From: UBA1067 sp963661055
GTDB lineage: Bacteria > Verrucomicrobiota > Kiritimatiellia > RFP12 > UBA1067
Direction: 5' to 3'
Length of the DNA stretch: 38,191 nucleotides
Assembly (NCBI GenBank): GCA_963661055.1
Contig: CAVLAC010000002.1
Coordinates: 1-38,191, forward strand
This document shows, in pieces, positions 32,272 through 38,191 of the stretch. Both the position numbers and the translations under genes were made by a program. The notes beneath the pieces were generated by a model. It was not told where the DNA came from, searched no databases, and was given only the letters and a program-made list of their open reading frames with translations. The stretch's first letter is position 1, and every line of letters starts with the position of its first letter.

Positions 32272-33456
32272 ATGCGTAAAGCCCGCCAGTCCGCAGTCGA
32301 AAGACTTGAGAAATACCTCGTGAAGGTCATCCAAGAGAAGGGTGCCGATCGCGATGTGTCGGACGGTATGCGCGCTCTTTTGCGCGTCTTGAAAGTACTG
32401 AGCTATGGCTTTGCCGCTGTCGTAGCCATCCGTTACTTCTTTTATCGCATAGGGCTTCTGCGGCGCTTCCCCTTGGGCATTCAAGTCATTTCCATTGGCA
32501 ATGTAACGGCGGGCGGCACAGGCAAAACGCCTGTGACGGAACTCTTTGCCCGCACCCTCGCGGCGGAAGGACGGCATGTCGCCATTCTTTCTCGCGGTTA
32601 TCGTCGCAAGGAGCGTCCCTTCTGGCAGCGCATTTGGGCACAGTCCGTTACGCCGCCTCTCGTGGTTTCGGATGGACGCCGCGTTTTGTTGGACGCGGCG
32701 ACGGGCGGTGACGAACCGTATATGCTCGCTTCTAACTTGCCGGGTGTCGCCGTTGTGGTTGACCGTGACCGCGTGAAAGCGGGACGCTGGGCGGTGAAGC
32801 GTCTCGGATGTGATACGCTTATTCTAGACGACGGTTTCCAGTACCAGCGCTTGAAACATTCTATCGAGGTGGTGCTCGTGGACGCGACGAATCCCTTTGG
32901 CAATGGGCATATGCTCCCACGCGGCATTTTGCGCGAACCCGTGCGGCATTTGAAACGGGCGGACATTATCTTTTTGACGAAGTGCCCCGACGATACGACG
33001 GAAGTGACGCGGGAGATTCGCGAGTATAATAAGACCGCTGAGATTGTGGAGTGCCGCCATTCCCCAAAACTTTTGCGCGATGTGTGGAGTCGCGAGGAGT
33101 TTCCGCTTGAGTGGCTGAAGGGCAAGACGCTCTGCACGCTCTCGGGCATTGCTTCGCCGCGCGGCTTTGAGGACTCCCTTCGGCACATGGGCGCGAAGGT
33201 GGTTTGGTGCGAACGCTATGCTGACCACCACCGCTACGACCCGAGCGAGATTCTCTATGCCCTCAATCGCACCGCCGATATCGGCGCGCAGGCACTCGTG
33301 ACGACTGAGAAGGACGCTGTGCGCTTCCCGCGCTTTGAGACGACCCCCGTCAAATGCCTCTACTTGCGCATTGCAATTGACATCCTCCAAGGGCGCGACT
33401 ATTTCACCCGTATTATTAACCGCATATGTTATTACGATTATGGCAGTAAGCATTGA
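32272..33456 (+). CDS. lpxK: Tetraacyldisaccharide 4'-kinase
   Basis: Phosphorylates the lipid A precursor at the 4' position, at the inner face of the inner membrane. The 394-residue protein has a membrane-proximal N-terminal helix (about 37-60, VLSYGFAAVVAIRYFFYRIG), the P-loop GNVTAGGTGKTP (76-87), SRGYRR, GDEPYMLA, LDDGFQYQ and the DATNPFGNGHMLPRG motif. The 60-residue N-terminal extension before the first membrane segment is longer than in Escherichia coli. It follows lptD by 9 nt and overlaps rnhB by 17 nt. Confidence 0.95.
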   Translation: MRKARQSAVERLEKYLVKVIQEKGADRDVSDGMRALLRVLKVLSYGFAAVVAIRYFFYRIGLLRRFPLGIQVISIGNVTAGGTGKTPVTELFARTLAAEGRHVAILSRGYRRKERPFWQRIWAQSVTPPLVVSDGRRVLLDAATGGDEPYMLASNLPGVAVVVDRDRVKAGRWAVKRLGCDTLILDDGFQYQRLKHSIEVVLVDATNPFGNGHMLPRGILREPVRHLKRADIIFLTKCPDDTTEVTREIREYNKTAEIVECRHSPKLLRDVWSREEFPLEWLKGKTLCTLSGIASPRGFEDSLRHMGAKVVWCERYADHHRYDPSEILYALNRTADIGAQALVTTEKDAVRFPRFETTPVKCLYLRIAIDILQGRDYFTRIINRICYYDYGSKH

Positions 33457-34093
33457 ATACGAAAAGAAGATAGGCGGAACTCTCATCGGCATTGACGAAG
33501 CGGGGCGCGGCCCTCTCGTCGGCGGCGTATATGCCGCCGCTGTAACAGTTCCTTTCGAGTCCCTGCAGACCTTGCTGGAAGACGACTGGCACGAAGTGGA
33601 TGACTCTAAGAAGATGCCCGAGAAGAAGCGCGACCAACTTATGCAGCTCATTAAGGTGACGCCCGGCTGTCGTTGGGCGGTCGCGAGTGCTACGGCGAAA
33701 GAAATTGACGAGATTAACATCCTTGAGGCGACCCACCTCGCGATGCGCCGCGCGACGGAAGACTTGATTGCTCAGATGGGAGAGGGCGCGAAGGGTGCGC
33801 ACATTCTCGTGGACGGCTTGCCAGTGGAAGGTTTGCCGCTCCCCTCGACGAGCATTATTAAGGGCGACGGACTTTCCCTTCTTGTCGCGGCGGCTTCCAT
33901 TCTCGCTAAGGCGGCACGTGATGAAGATTGTCGGCGGCTCGATAAGCTCTATCCCGGCTATGGCTTCGCGAAGCATAAGGGCTATCCGACCGTGGCGCAC
34001 TTGAAGGCGCTTTCCATCTTGGGTCCGTGCCCCGAGCATCGTATGACTTTTGCGCCCGTCATTAAGGCGAAATCGACGGCATTTCGCTTCTAA
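33440..34093 (+). CDS. rnhB: Ribonuclease HII
   Basis: Removes ribonucleotides and RNA primers from DNA:RNA hybrids. Active-site carboxylates are visible: Asp19 and Glu20 in GIDEAGRGPLVG, the DGL segment, and Asp in the AKAARDEDC helix; the C-terminal YPGYGFAKHKGYPT is diagnostic. The length of 217 residues is normal. The open frame extends further upstream, but ATG 33440 gives the expected N-terminus. It overlaps the end of lpxK by 17 nt and is the last gene of the mreB unit. Confidence 0.95.
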   Translation: MAVSIEYEKKIGGTLIGIDEAGRGPLVGGVYAAAVTVPFESLQTLLEDDWHEVDDSKKMPEKKRDQLMQLIKVTPGCRWAVASATAKEIDEINILEATHLAMRRATEDLIAQMGEGAKGAHILVDGLPVEGLPLPSTSIIKGDGLSLLVAAASILAKAARDEDCRRLDKLYPGYGFAKHKGYPTVAHLKALSILGPCPEHRMTFAPVIKAKSTAFRF

Positions 34094-34101
34094 TTTCACC
34101 T

Positions 34102-34118
34102 CATAGGTTTCGCCTATG
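34102..34118 (+). other. Small hairpin after rnhB
   Basis: CATAGG, loop TTTCG, CCTATG. A second short stem GGAAG/CTTCC follows at 34122-34137. Neither has a T-tract, so termination here is uncertain. Confidence 0.4.
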
Positions 34119-34160
34119 GCAGGAAGCGTTGACTTCCGAATGGCGGCGCGGCGCAAAATA

Positions 34161-34169
34161 TGGTACAAT
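34161..34169 (+). promoter_or_regulatory. Extended -10 promoter of metY-cysK
   Basis: TGGTACAAT after AAAATA, one mismatch from the window consensus. Transcription is expected near 34176. Confidence 0.72.
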
Positions 34170-34179
34170 ATTATGCGTT

Positions 34180-34196
34180 GACCCCGTTGGGGGGTC
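34180..34196 (+). promoter_or_regulatory. 5'-UTR hairpin ahead of metY
   Basis: GACCCC (34180-34185), loop GTTGG, GGGGTC (34191-34196), beginning about 4 nt after the predicted transcription start and ending 7 nt before AGAAGGAG. It is too small for a SAM riboswitch but could stabilise the mRNA or tune translation. Confidence 0.5.
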
Positions 34197-34219
34197 TCTA
34201 CTAGAAGGAGTCGAAGAAC

Positions 34220-35509
34220 ATGAGCGACACAGTAAAGAAATTACATGCCGAGACACTCGCGATTCACGCGGGCTGGAACGGCGACCCGGCGACGGACGCC
34301 TGCGCGGTGCCCGTCTACCGTACGACAGCGTATAACTTTAAGAACGCACAGGATGGTGCGGACCGCTTTGCCCTGAAGAAGGCGGCGAACATCTATGCGC
34401 GGCTAATGAACCCGACGGAAGATGTCCTTGAGAAGCGTCTCGCGGCACTTGAGGGTGGCGCGGCGGCTATCACGGTCTCTTCGGGCACGGCAGCCATCTA
34501 CTTCACCGTCCTTAATATTGCCGCCTCAGGTGATGAGTTTGTCTCGGCTTCTAACCTCTATGGCGGAACTTACACCCAGTTTGATGTGATTTTGCCACAG
34601 TCTAGCAACATCCACGCACGCTATGTGAAGGTGAATGACTTCGCGGCGACCGAGGCGGCGATTAACGAGAAGACGCGCTTTGTCTACATTGAGACCATCG
34701 GCAACCCAGGTCTCGATGTCGCGGATATCGAGCAATACGCCGCGCTTGCCCACCGTCATAACTTGCCGCTCGTCGTGGACGCGACATTCTCAACCCCCAT
34801 CCTTGAACAGCCCATTAAGTATGGCGCGGATATCGTGATTCACTCCCTCTCAAAGTGGATTGGCGGACACGGTGCGGGCATTGGTGGCGCGGTCATTGAC
34901 GCGGGCACATTTGATTGGACGGATAAGAAGTTCTCCCTTTACAACGAGCCTGACCACGGCTATCACGGCGCAATTTGGTCACAGCTCGCGGGTAAGCTCG
35001 CGTTTATCACGCGCTTCCGCACCGTCCCCTTGCGCAACTTGGGTCCGACCCTCTCGCCGGACGCGAACTGGATCTTCCTCCAGGGCGTCGAGTCGCTCCC
35101 GCTGCGTGCGGCGCGGCACTCTGAGAATGCGCTTGCCGTCGCCAAGTACCTGAAGAACCATCCGAAAGTGGCATGGGTGCGTTATCCAGGTCTCGAAGGC
35201 GACCCTTCGCACGAACTCGCCAAGAAGTATCTGCCAAATGGCGCGGGCGGAATGGTCGTCTTTGGTGTGAAGGGCGGCGTGAAGGAAGGTATTACGGTCG
35301 TGGATAGCTTGAAGCTCTTTACGCAACTCGCCAATGTGGGCGACGCGCGTTCGCTTTCGGTGCACCCCGCCTCTTCCACACACTCTCAGCTGACCGAGGA
35401 ACAGCAGTGCGCGGCGGGACTCCCGCCGGAACTCATCCGTCTCTCGATTGGTCTTGAGCATATTGATGACATCATTGAAGATCTTGAACAAGCCCTCGCC
35501 CGCATCTGA
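34220..35509 (+). CDS. metY: O-acetylhomoserine sulfhydrylase
   Basis: PLP-dependent enzyme of the Cys/Met metabolism family that makes homocysteine from O-acetylhomoserine and sulfide. The 429-residue length and the start ETLAIHAGWNGDPATDACAVPVYRTTAYNF are typical of the O-acetylhomoserine type; the PLP lysine is Lys212 in HSLSKWIGGHG. Other family signatures are YARLMNPTEDVLEKRLAALEGG and SVHPASSTHSQL. It forms a sulfur-assimilation pair with cysK 47 nt downstream. A good ribosome-binding site (AGAAGGAG) precedes the ATG. Confidence 0.95.
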   Translation: MSDTVKKLHAETLAIHAGWNGDPATDACAVPVYRTTAYNFKNAQDGADRFALKKAANIYARLMNPTEDVLEKRLAALEGGAAAITVSSGTAAIYFTVLNIAASGDEFVSASNLYGGTYTQFDVILPQSSNIHARYVKVNDFAATEAAINEKTRFVYIETIGNPGLDVADIEQYAALAHRHNLPLVVDATFSTPILEQPIKYGADIVIHSLSKWIGGHGAGIGGAVIDAGTFDWTDKKFSLYNEPDHGYHGAIWSQLAGKLAFITRFRTVPLRNLGPTLSPDANWIFLQGVESLPLRAARHSENALAVAKYLKNHPKVAWVRYPGLEGDPSHELAKKYLPNGAGGMVVFGVKGGVKEGITVVDSLKLFTQLANVGDARSLSVHPASSTHSQLTEEQQCAAGLPPELIRLSIGLEHIDDIIEDLEQALARI

Positions 35510-35556
35510 CGCGGTGGGGCATCCCTAAAAGTAATTATAAGAAAGGAATTCTAAAA

Positions 35557-36477
35557 ATGGCAACTATCGCTAAGTCAATCCTCGAGAAGATCGGGAACAC
35601 CCCCCTCGTCGAGGTCTCTAATAAGCTCAACCAAGGCGGAGCCCGTGTGCTCGCTAAGGTCGAATACTTCAACCCAGGCGGCAGTGTGAAGGACCGCATT
35701 GCCCTCGCAATGATTGAAGATGCCGAAAAGAAGGGCATCCTCAAGCCAGGTGCGACCATCGTCGAACCGACGAGCGGCAATACGGGTGTTGGTCTCGCCC
35801 TCGTGAGTGCCGTTAAGGGCTACCATCTCATTCTGACGATGCCCGATACAATGTCCATCGAGCGCCGCAAACTCGCTGCTGCGTACGGAGCCGAAATCGT
35901 CCTTACGCCAGGCGCAAACGGAATGAAGGGCGCGATTGCCAAGGCGGAAGAGCTGAAAGCCGAGAAGGGTGCAGTCATCCTGCAGCAGTTTGAGAACCCC
36001 GCAAACCCTGAGCGGCACTATCAGACGACGGGTCCCGAGATTTGGACGGACTCCGATGGCAAGGTGGACGCTTTTGTCGCGGGTGTTGGCACGGGTGGCA
36101 CGCTTTCGGGCGTGGGCAAGTATCTGCGCGAGAAGAATCCCGCCGTCGCCATTTATGCCGTAGAGCCTGATACGAGCCCCGTTTTGTCGCAGGGCAAGTC
36201 GGGTCCGCATAAGATTCAGGGCATTGGCGCGGGATTTGTTCCGAAGACCCTCGATACTTCGCTAATCACGAAGGTCATCCCCGTCTCGGCGGAAAACGCT
36301 GGCACAACCGCACGTGCGGCAGCGGCGAAGGACGGACTCCTCGTCGGCATTTCTTCTGGCGCGGCACTTTGGGCGGCACTCGAGCTCGCGAAAGACCCGA
36401 GCTACGCGGGCAAGACGATTGTCGCACTTCTGCCGGATACGGGCGAGCGCTACCTCTCCACTTGGCTCTTCGCCTAA
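35557..36477 (+). CDS. cysK: Cysteine synthase A (O-acetylserine sulfhydrylase)
   Basis: Makes cysteine from O-acetylserine and sulfide with PLP. In this 306-residue protein the PLP lysine is Lys45 in NPGGSVKDR; EPTSGNTGVGLA binds the substrate carboxylate; GTGGTLSGVGKYL binds the PLP phosphate; LLPDTGERYLST is the usual C-terminus. AAGAAAGGAA precedes the ATG. It ends just before a pair of inverted REP-like elements with a T-tract, which probably terminate the operon. Confidence 0.96.
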   Translation: MATIAKSILEKIGNTPLVEVSNKLNQGGARVLAKVEYFNPGGSVKDRIALAMIEDAEKKGILKPGATIVEPTSGNTGVGLALVSAVKGYHLILTMPDTMSIERRKLAAAYGAEIVLTPGANGMKGAIAKAEELKAEKGAVILQQFENPANPERHYQTTGPEIWTDSDGKVDAFVAGVGTGGTLSGVGKYLREKNPAVAIYAVEPDTSPVLSQGKSGPHKIQGIGAGFVPKTLDTSLITKVIPVSAENAGTTARAAAAKDGLLVGISSGAALWAALELAKDPSYAGKTIVALLPDTGERYLSTWLFA

Positions 36478-36487
36478 GTGATACGCT

Positions 36488-36513
36488 GGGCGGAAGGGAC
36501 TCCGCCCCCTACC
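36488..36513 (-). repeat. REP-like element, stem variant GGGGCGGA
   Basis: On the - strand: GGTAG, GGGGCGGA, loop GTCCCT, TCCGCCC; the last stem base is mismatched. It forms an inverted pair with the element at 36532. Confidence 0.85.
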
Positions 36514-36531
36514 AACCTACGGCGTAATGCA

Positions 36532-36565
36532 GGTAGGGCGGGCAGTCCCTTGCCCGCCGTTTTTT
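36532..36565 (+). terminator. REP-like element with T-tract, likely cysK terminator
   Basis: GGTAG, GGCGGGCA, loop GTCCCT, TGCCCGCC (36532-36558), followed by GTTTTTT. The T-tract lets this copy act as an intrinsic terminator, and it can also pair with the inverted copy at 36488-36513. Confidence 0.75.
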
Positions 36566-36849
36566 ATTCGCTTTATTTTGTGCCTGACAACATGCGGCAC
36601 GGCGGGCGGCAACCGTGCTAACCCGCCCTGATGCGGGCGTTTATAAAAAGGGCTCTAAGACATTCTATTGAGGGAACATCACGGACATTTCTGTCCGTGC
36701 ACCTAACCTCTTTTACGCACGAGGCGCGGCGAATCCGCCGCCTCGTGCCCGCCCGTCTCACTCCGCTCAACGCTCGCCCGCCCCTCCCGCTCCTCACCAA
36801 CCGTCTTTCTTGGCTTCGCCCGCTCTATAATTTTACACGACTACTTTGC
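36566..36849. other. Hairpin-rich non-coding stretch
   Basis: No gene is supported here. Hairpins seen: GCACGG (36597-36602) with CCGTGC (36613-36618); CACGGACA, loop TTTC, TGTCCGTG (36680-36699); and a strong stem 36717-36748 starting GCACGAGGC and ending GCCTCGTGC. A bare -10, TATAAT at 36826-36831, has no -35. The open frame across this stretch has Arg/Pro/Leu-rich translation typical of non-coding GC-rich DNA. Confidence 0.6.
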
Positions 36850-36876
36850 GGGGCGGAAGGGACTCCGCCCCCTACC
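36850..36876 (-). repeat. REP-like element, stem variant GGGGCGGA
   Basis: On the - strand: GGTAG, GGGGCGGA, loop GTCCCT, TCCGCCCC; perfect 8-bp stem. Paired in inverted orientation with 36897-36923 across a 20-nt gap. Confidence 0.88.
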
Positions 36877-36896
36877 ACCCCACAGTAGTGTAAGGT

Positions 36897-36923
36897 GGTA
36901 GGGCGGGCAGTCCCTTGCCCGCC
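36897..36923 (+). repeat. REP-like element, stem variant GGCGGGCA
   Basis: GGTAG, GGCGGGCA, loop GTCCCT, TGCCCGCC; identical to 36532-36558 but without a T-tract. Confidence 0.88.
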
Positions 36924-36940
36924 GCGTGATAGAGGTTGTA

Positions 36941-37016
36941 GGCGGCGAGGGGCGGGGGTTGCACGAGAGGAGCGGAGCGGCTCGCCGCCGTAAGAGAGAC
37001 ATTCTCACGCAACCCC
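36941..37016 (+). ncRNA. Possible pseudoknotted or two-state structured RNA
   Basis: Two perfect stems interlock: GGCGGCGAG (36941-36949) with CTCGCCGCC (36981-36989), and GGGGTTGC (36955-36962) with GCAACCCC (37009-37016). They form either a pseudoknot or two mutually exclusive folds. Transcription could come from the -10 at 36826. No RNA family is recognised, and GC-rich chance pairing is a real alternative. Confidence 0.25.
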
Positions 37017-37130
37017 AAACCTTGTCTAGGCAGGGCTGACTGAACGAAGTTTCTTGTCTAAGCGCGAAAGGCGGCAAGAGACCGCGCAACGACGGGTCGG
37101 GCGACACCCGCACGAGCCGCCCACCTCTTC

Positions 37131-37390
37131 TCTGTGACTCTGTGCCTTTGTGACTCTGTGTTAAAAACACATCTACAATTCTACAACTCTACACGGTTAA
37201 ACAACCGCTTCTCTCTCCCGATTCTCCCGATCTACACGGCTAACTCATACGGGGCGGAAGGGACTCCGCCCCCTACCAATCCGTTCCCATCCGTGTAATC
37301 CGTGGTTAAAAACACAAAGCCGCCACTCAGCCCCGAAGGGGCTCTCTAAAACCTCTCTGCGAACTCTGCGGCTCTGCGTGAGATAAACAA
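37131..37390. repeat. Block of degenerate 8-9-nt-period repeats
   Basis: Several different short-period runs follow each other: TCTGTGAC/TCTGTGCC/TTTGTGAC/TCTGTG (37133-37160), CTACAATT/CTACAACT/CTACACGG (37173-37196), TTCTCCCGA twice (37212-37229), ATCCGTTCCC/ATCCGTGTA/ATCCGTGG (37279-37306) and CTCTGCGAA/CTCTGCGG/CTCTGCGT (37353-37380). One REP-like element interrupts the block at 37251. No gene is seen. Confidence 0.8.
37251..37277 (-). repeat. REP-like element, stem variant GGGGCGGA
   Basis: On the - strand: GGTAG, GGGGCGGA, loop GTCCCT, TCCGCCCC; identical to 36850-36876. No inverted partner lies close by. Confidence 0.88.
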
Positions 37391-37420
37391 CCCCAAAATC
37401 ACACCTACCCACACGGGTAA

Positions 37421-37447
37421 TTGACGGGGGGGGTAATATGGTATAAT
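37421..37447 (+). promoter_or_regulatory. Promoter of the second PEP-CTERM gene
   Basis: TTGACG (37421-37426), 15-bp spacer, extended -10 TGGTATAAT (37439-37447). Transcription is expected near 37454, leaving a 137-nt leader that contains three REP-like hairpins. Confidence 0.75.
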
Positions 37448-37481
37448 ATTGTACTAATAAATGGCTGTAAAAGGCTGTTTT

Positions 37482-37508
37482 GGTAGGGCGGGCAGTCCCT
37501 TGCCCGCC
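37482..37508 (+). repeat. REP-like element in 5' UTR (first of three)
   Basis: GGTAG, GGCGGGCA, loop GTCCCT, TGCCCGCC; perfect stem. It lies about 28 nt inside the predicted transcript. Confidence 0.88.
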
Positions 37509-37512
37509 GTTT

Positions 37513-37539
37513 GGTAGGGGCACGCGTCCCTGCGTACCC
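37513..37539 (+). repeat. REP-like element in 5' UTR (second of three)
   Basis: GGTAG, GGGCACGC, loop GTCCCT, GCGTACCC; one mismatch in the stem compared with the next copy. Confidence 0.85.
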
Positions 37540-37542
37540 GTT

Positions 37543-37569
37543 GGTAGGGGCACGCGTCCCTGCGTGCCC
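37543..37569 (+). repeat. REP-like element in 5' UTR (third of three)
   Basis: GGTAG, GGGCACGC, loop GTCCCT, GCGTGCCC; perfect stem. It is 30 bp downstream of the second copy and almost identical, and ends 21 nt before the ATG. Confidence 0.88.
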
Positions 37570-37590
37570 GTAAAGAAAAGAGAAAGAAGT

Positions 37591-38163
37591 ATGAAAGAGC
37601 AGATAAAGAAAGTTGTTCTCGCGGCACTTGTCGCGGCGTTTGGTTTCGCCGCGCAGGCGGGCGATATGTATTGGACTATTAGCGGTGTTTCGTCCACAAC
37701 AGATAAACCGATGTCGGATGCCAATCCTTATACGGCATACTACTTCCTTTATGTTAATACGTCTAGCGTGAGTGAATCTTCTCTTGAACAAGTCGAGAAT
37801 ATAGTGAAGACTCAGAATCAGAGTGCCCTTGATTCGTGGGGGTCGAAATCGCAAAACCTAAAAACTGTAACAAGTACGGACGGTAATTTCACAAGTGAAA
37901 GATTTTATACTACTTCTTATTCTACTTCTGCACTTGCAATTATCATCAATGCGACGACCCTTGCGGACGCAACCTATTATATGGTTGCTAAAGTAGATGG
38001 AACTGGCAGTTATTATGTGCCAATAACAGATATCAGCAAAGATACTACAGCCACATTCGGCTCACAGGCGAACAATGTGTGGATTGCAATTCCTGAGCCG
38101 ACAAGCGGGCTACTTTTGGTGCTGGGGATGGCAGCGCTCGCCCTCAAGCGCCGCCGCGTGTAA
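37591..38163 (+). CDS. PEP-CTERM-like sorted secreted protein
   Basis: A 190-residue exported protein of unknown function: signal peptide KKVVLAALVAAFGFAAQA, a polar Ser/Thr/Tyr-rich body, then the tail IPEPTSGLLLVLGMAALAL and KRRRV. The tail is almost the same as that of the protein at 17657-18208, while the bodies share only general features (an early YW, VNTS-like segments). ATG 37591 with GAGAAAGAAG before it is preferred; upstream in-frame translation runs through REP-like hairpins and is not credible. It is strikingly A/T-rich from about 37680 on compared with neighbouring enzymes. CTAG-containing sequence follows the stop at 38168. Confidence 0.87.
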   Translation: MKEQIKKVVLAALVAAFGFAAQAGDMYWTISGVSSTTDKPMSDANPYTAYYFLYVNTSSVSESSLEQVENIVKTQNQSALDSWGSKSQNLKTVTSTDGNFTSERFYTTSYSTSALAIIINATTLADATYYMVAKVDGTGSYYVPITDISKDTTATFGSQANNVWIAIPEPTSGLLLVLGMAALALKRRRV

Positions 38164-38167
38164 GAGG

Positions 38168-38191
38168 CTCGGCTAGATTAGATAAGGCTCG
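38168..38191. repeat. Start of a possible second CTAG array, cut by the window edge
   Basis: CTCGGCTAGATTAG (38168-38181) matches CTCGGCTAGAATAG of the first CTAG array (18343-18356) at 13 of 14 positions. The window ends before any period can be judged. Confidence 0.4.

Noticed and set aside
34176..34219. SAM riboswitch ahead of metY
   Set aside because: The leader is only about 44 nt with one 6-bp stem, too short for any SAM riboswitch class.
36631..36888. 85-codon + strand open frame in the repeat region
   Set aside because: It has no ribosome-binding site, its translation is Arg/Pro/Leu-rich, and it runs through hairpins and a REP-like element; it is almost certainly non-coding.
37480..37590. 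N-terminal extension of the second PEP-CTERM protein
   Set aside because: The extension is a translation of three REP-like hairpins and would place residues before a normal signal peptide; ATG 37591 has its own ribosome-binding site.

Overview
The window looks like chromosomal DNA from a Gram-negative, polysaccharide-degrading bacterium, most likely of the PVC superphylum and probably Kiritimatiellota (gut or anaerobic type). This placement is inference. It rests on outer-membrane genes (lptD, lpxK), two small secreted proteins ending in a PEP-CTERM-like tail (IPEPTSGL, hydrophobic stretch, basic end), a zinc-finger protein of a kind I recall from Verrucomicrobia and relatives, a large secreted glycosidase, and many short interspersed repeats. 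Every gene I accept is on the + strand.

Layout. 1-309: left edge with a 22-bp-period CCTAGG array, short-period degenerate repeats and a 37-nt palindrome that abuts a promoter. 310-5994: an AAA+/DUF4143 ATPase and a secreted GH95-GH78 two-enzyme fusion. 6162-10090: dCMP deaminase, triosephosphate isomerase, leucine-rich-repeat lipoprotein, MATE transporter, metallo-beta-lactamase-fold hydrolase. 10135-14812: zinc-finger PVC protein overlapping pheT, then a family 2 glycosyltransferase. 14955-18208: four secreted proteins of unknown function, closed by a strong terminator. 18209-18809: a 600-bp non-coding stretch with a nine-unit CTAG array, convergent repeats and a truncated four-helix-bundle gene. 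18810-23090: a tightly coupled operon of an RdgB-UbiA fusion, a phosphodiesterase, a membrane-anchored coiled-coil protein and an O-methyltransferase. 23157-34093: mreB-mreC-mreD-mrdA-rodA-rng-lptD-lpxK-rnhB, joining cell elongation to lipopolysaccharide export and lipid A synthesis. 34220-36477: metY-cysK. 36478-37590: about 1.1 kb of repeats and hairpins. 37591-38163: a second PEP-CTERM protein.

Promoters are unusually easy to see: most transcription units begin at an extended -10 element close to TGGTATAAT with a weak or absent -35. Three such sites place the start of transcription at, or within three bases of, an ATG, which suggests leaderless mRNAs. Dense ATGA and short overlaps show translational coupling inside operons.

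The strongest candidates for something undescribed are: (1) a REP-like hairpin family with invariant foot GGTAG and invariant loop GTCCCT but compensating changes in its 8-bp stem; (2) the exact 9-nt-period CTAG array behind one PEP-CTERM gene, with a near-identical sequence beginning behind the second; (3) the RdgB-UbiA fusion operon, which resembles part of the ebo-type prenyltransferase/phosphodiesterase clusters; (4) the GH95-GH78 fusion with both catalytic centres intact.
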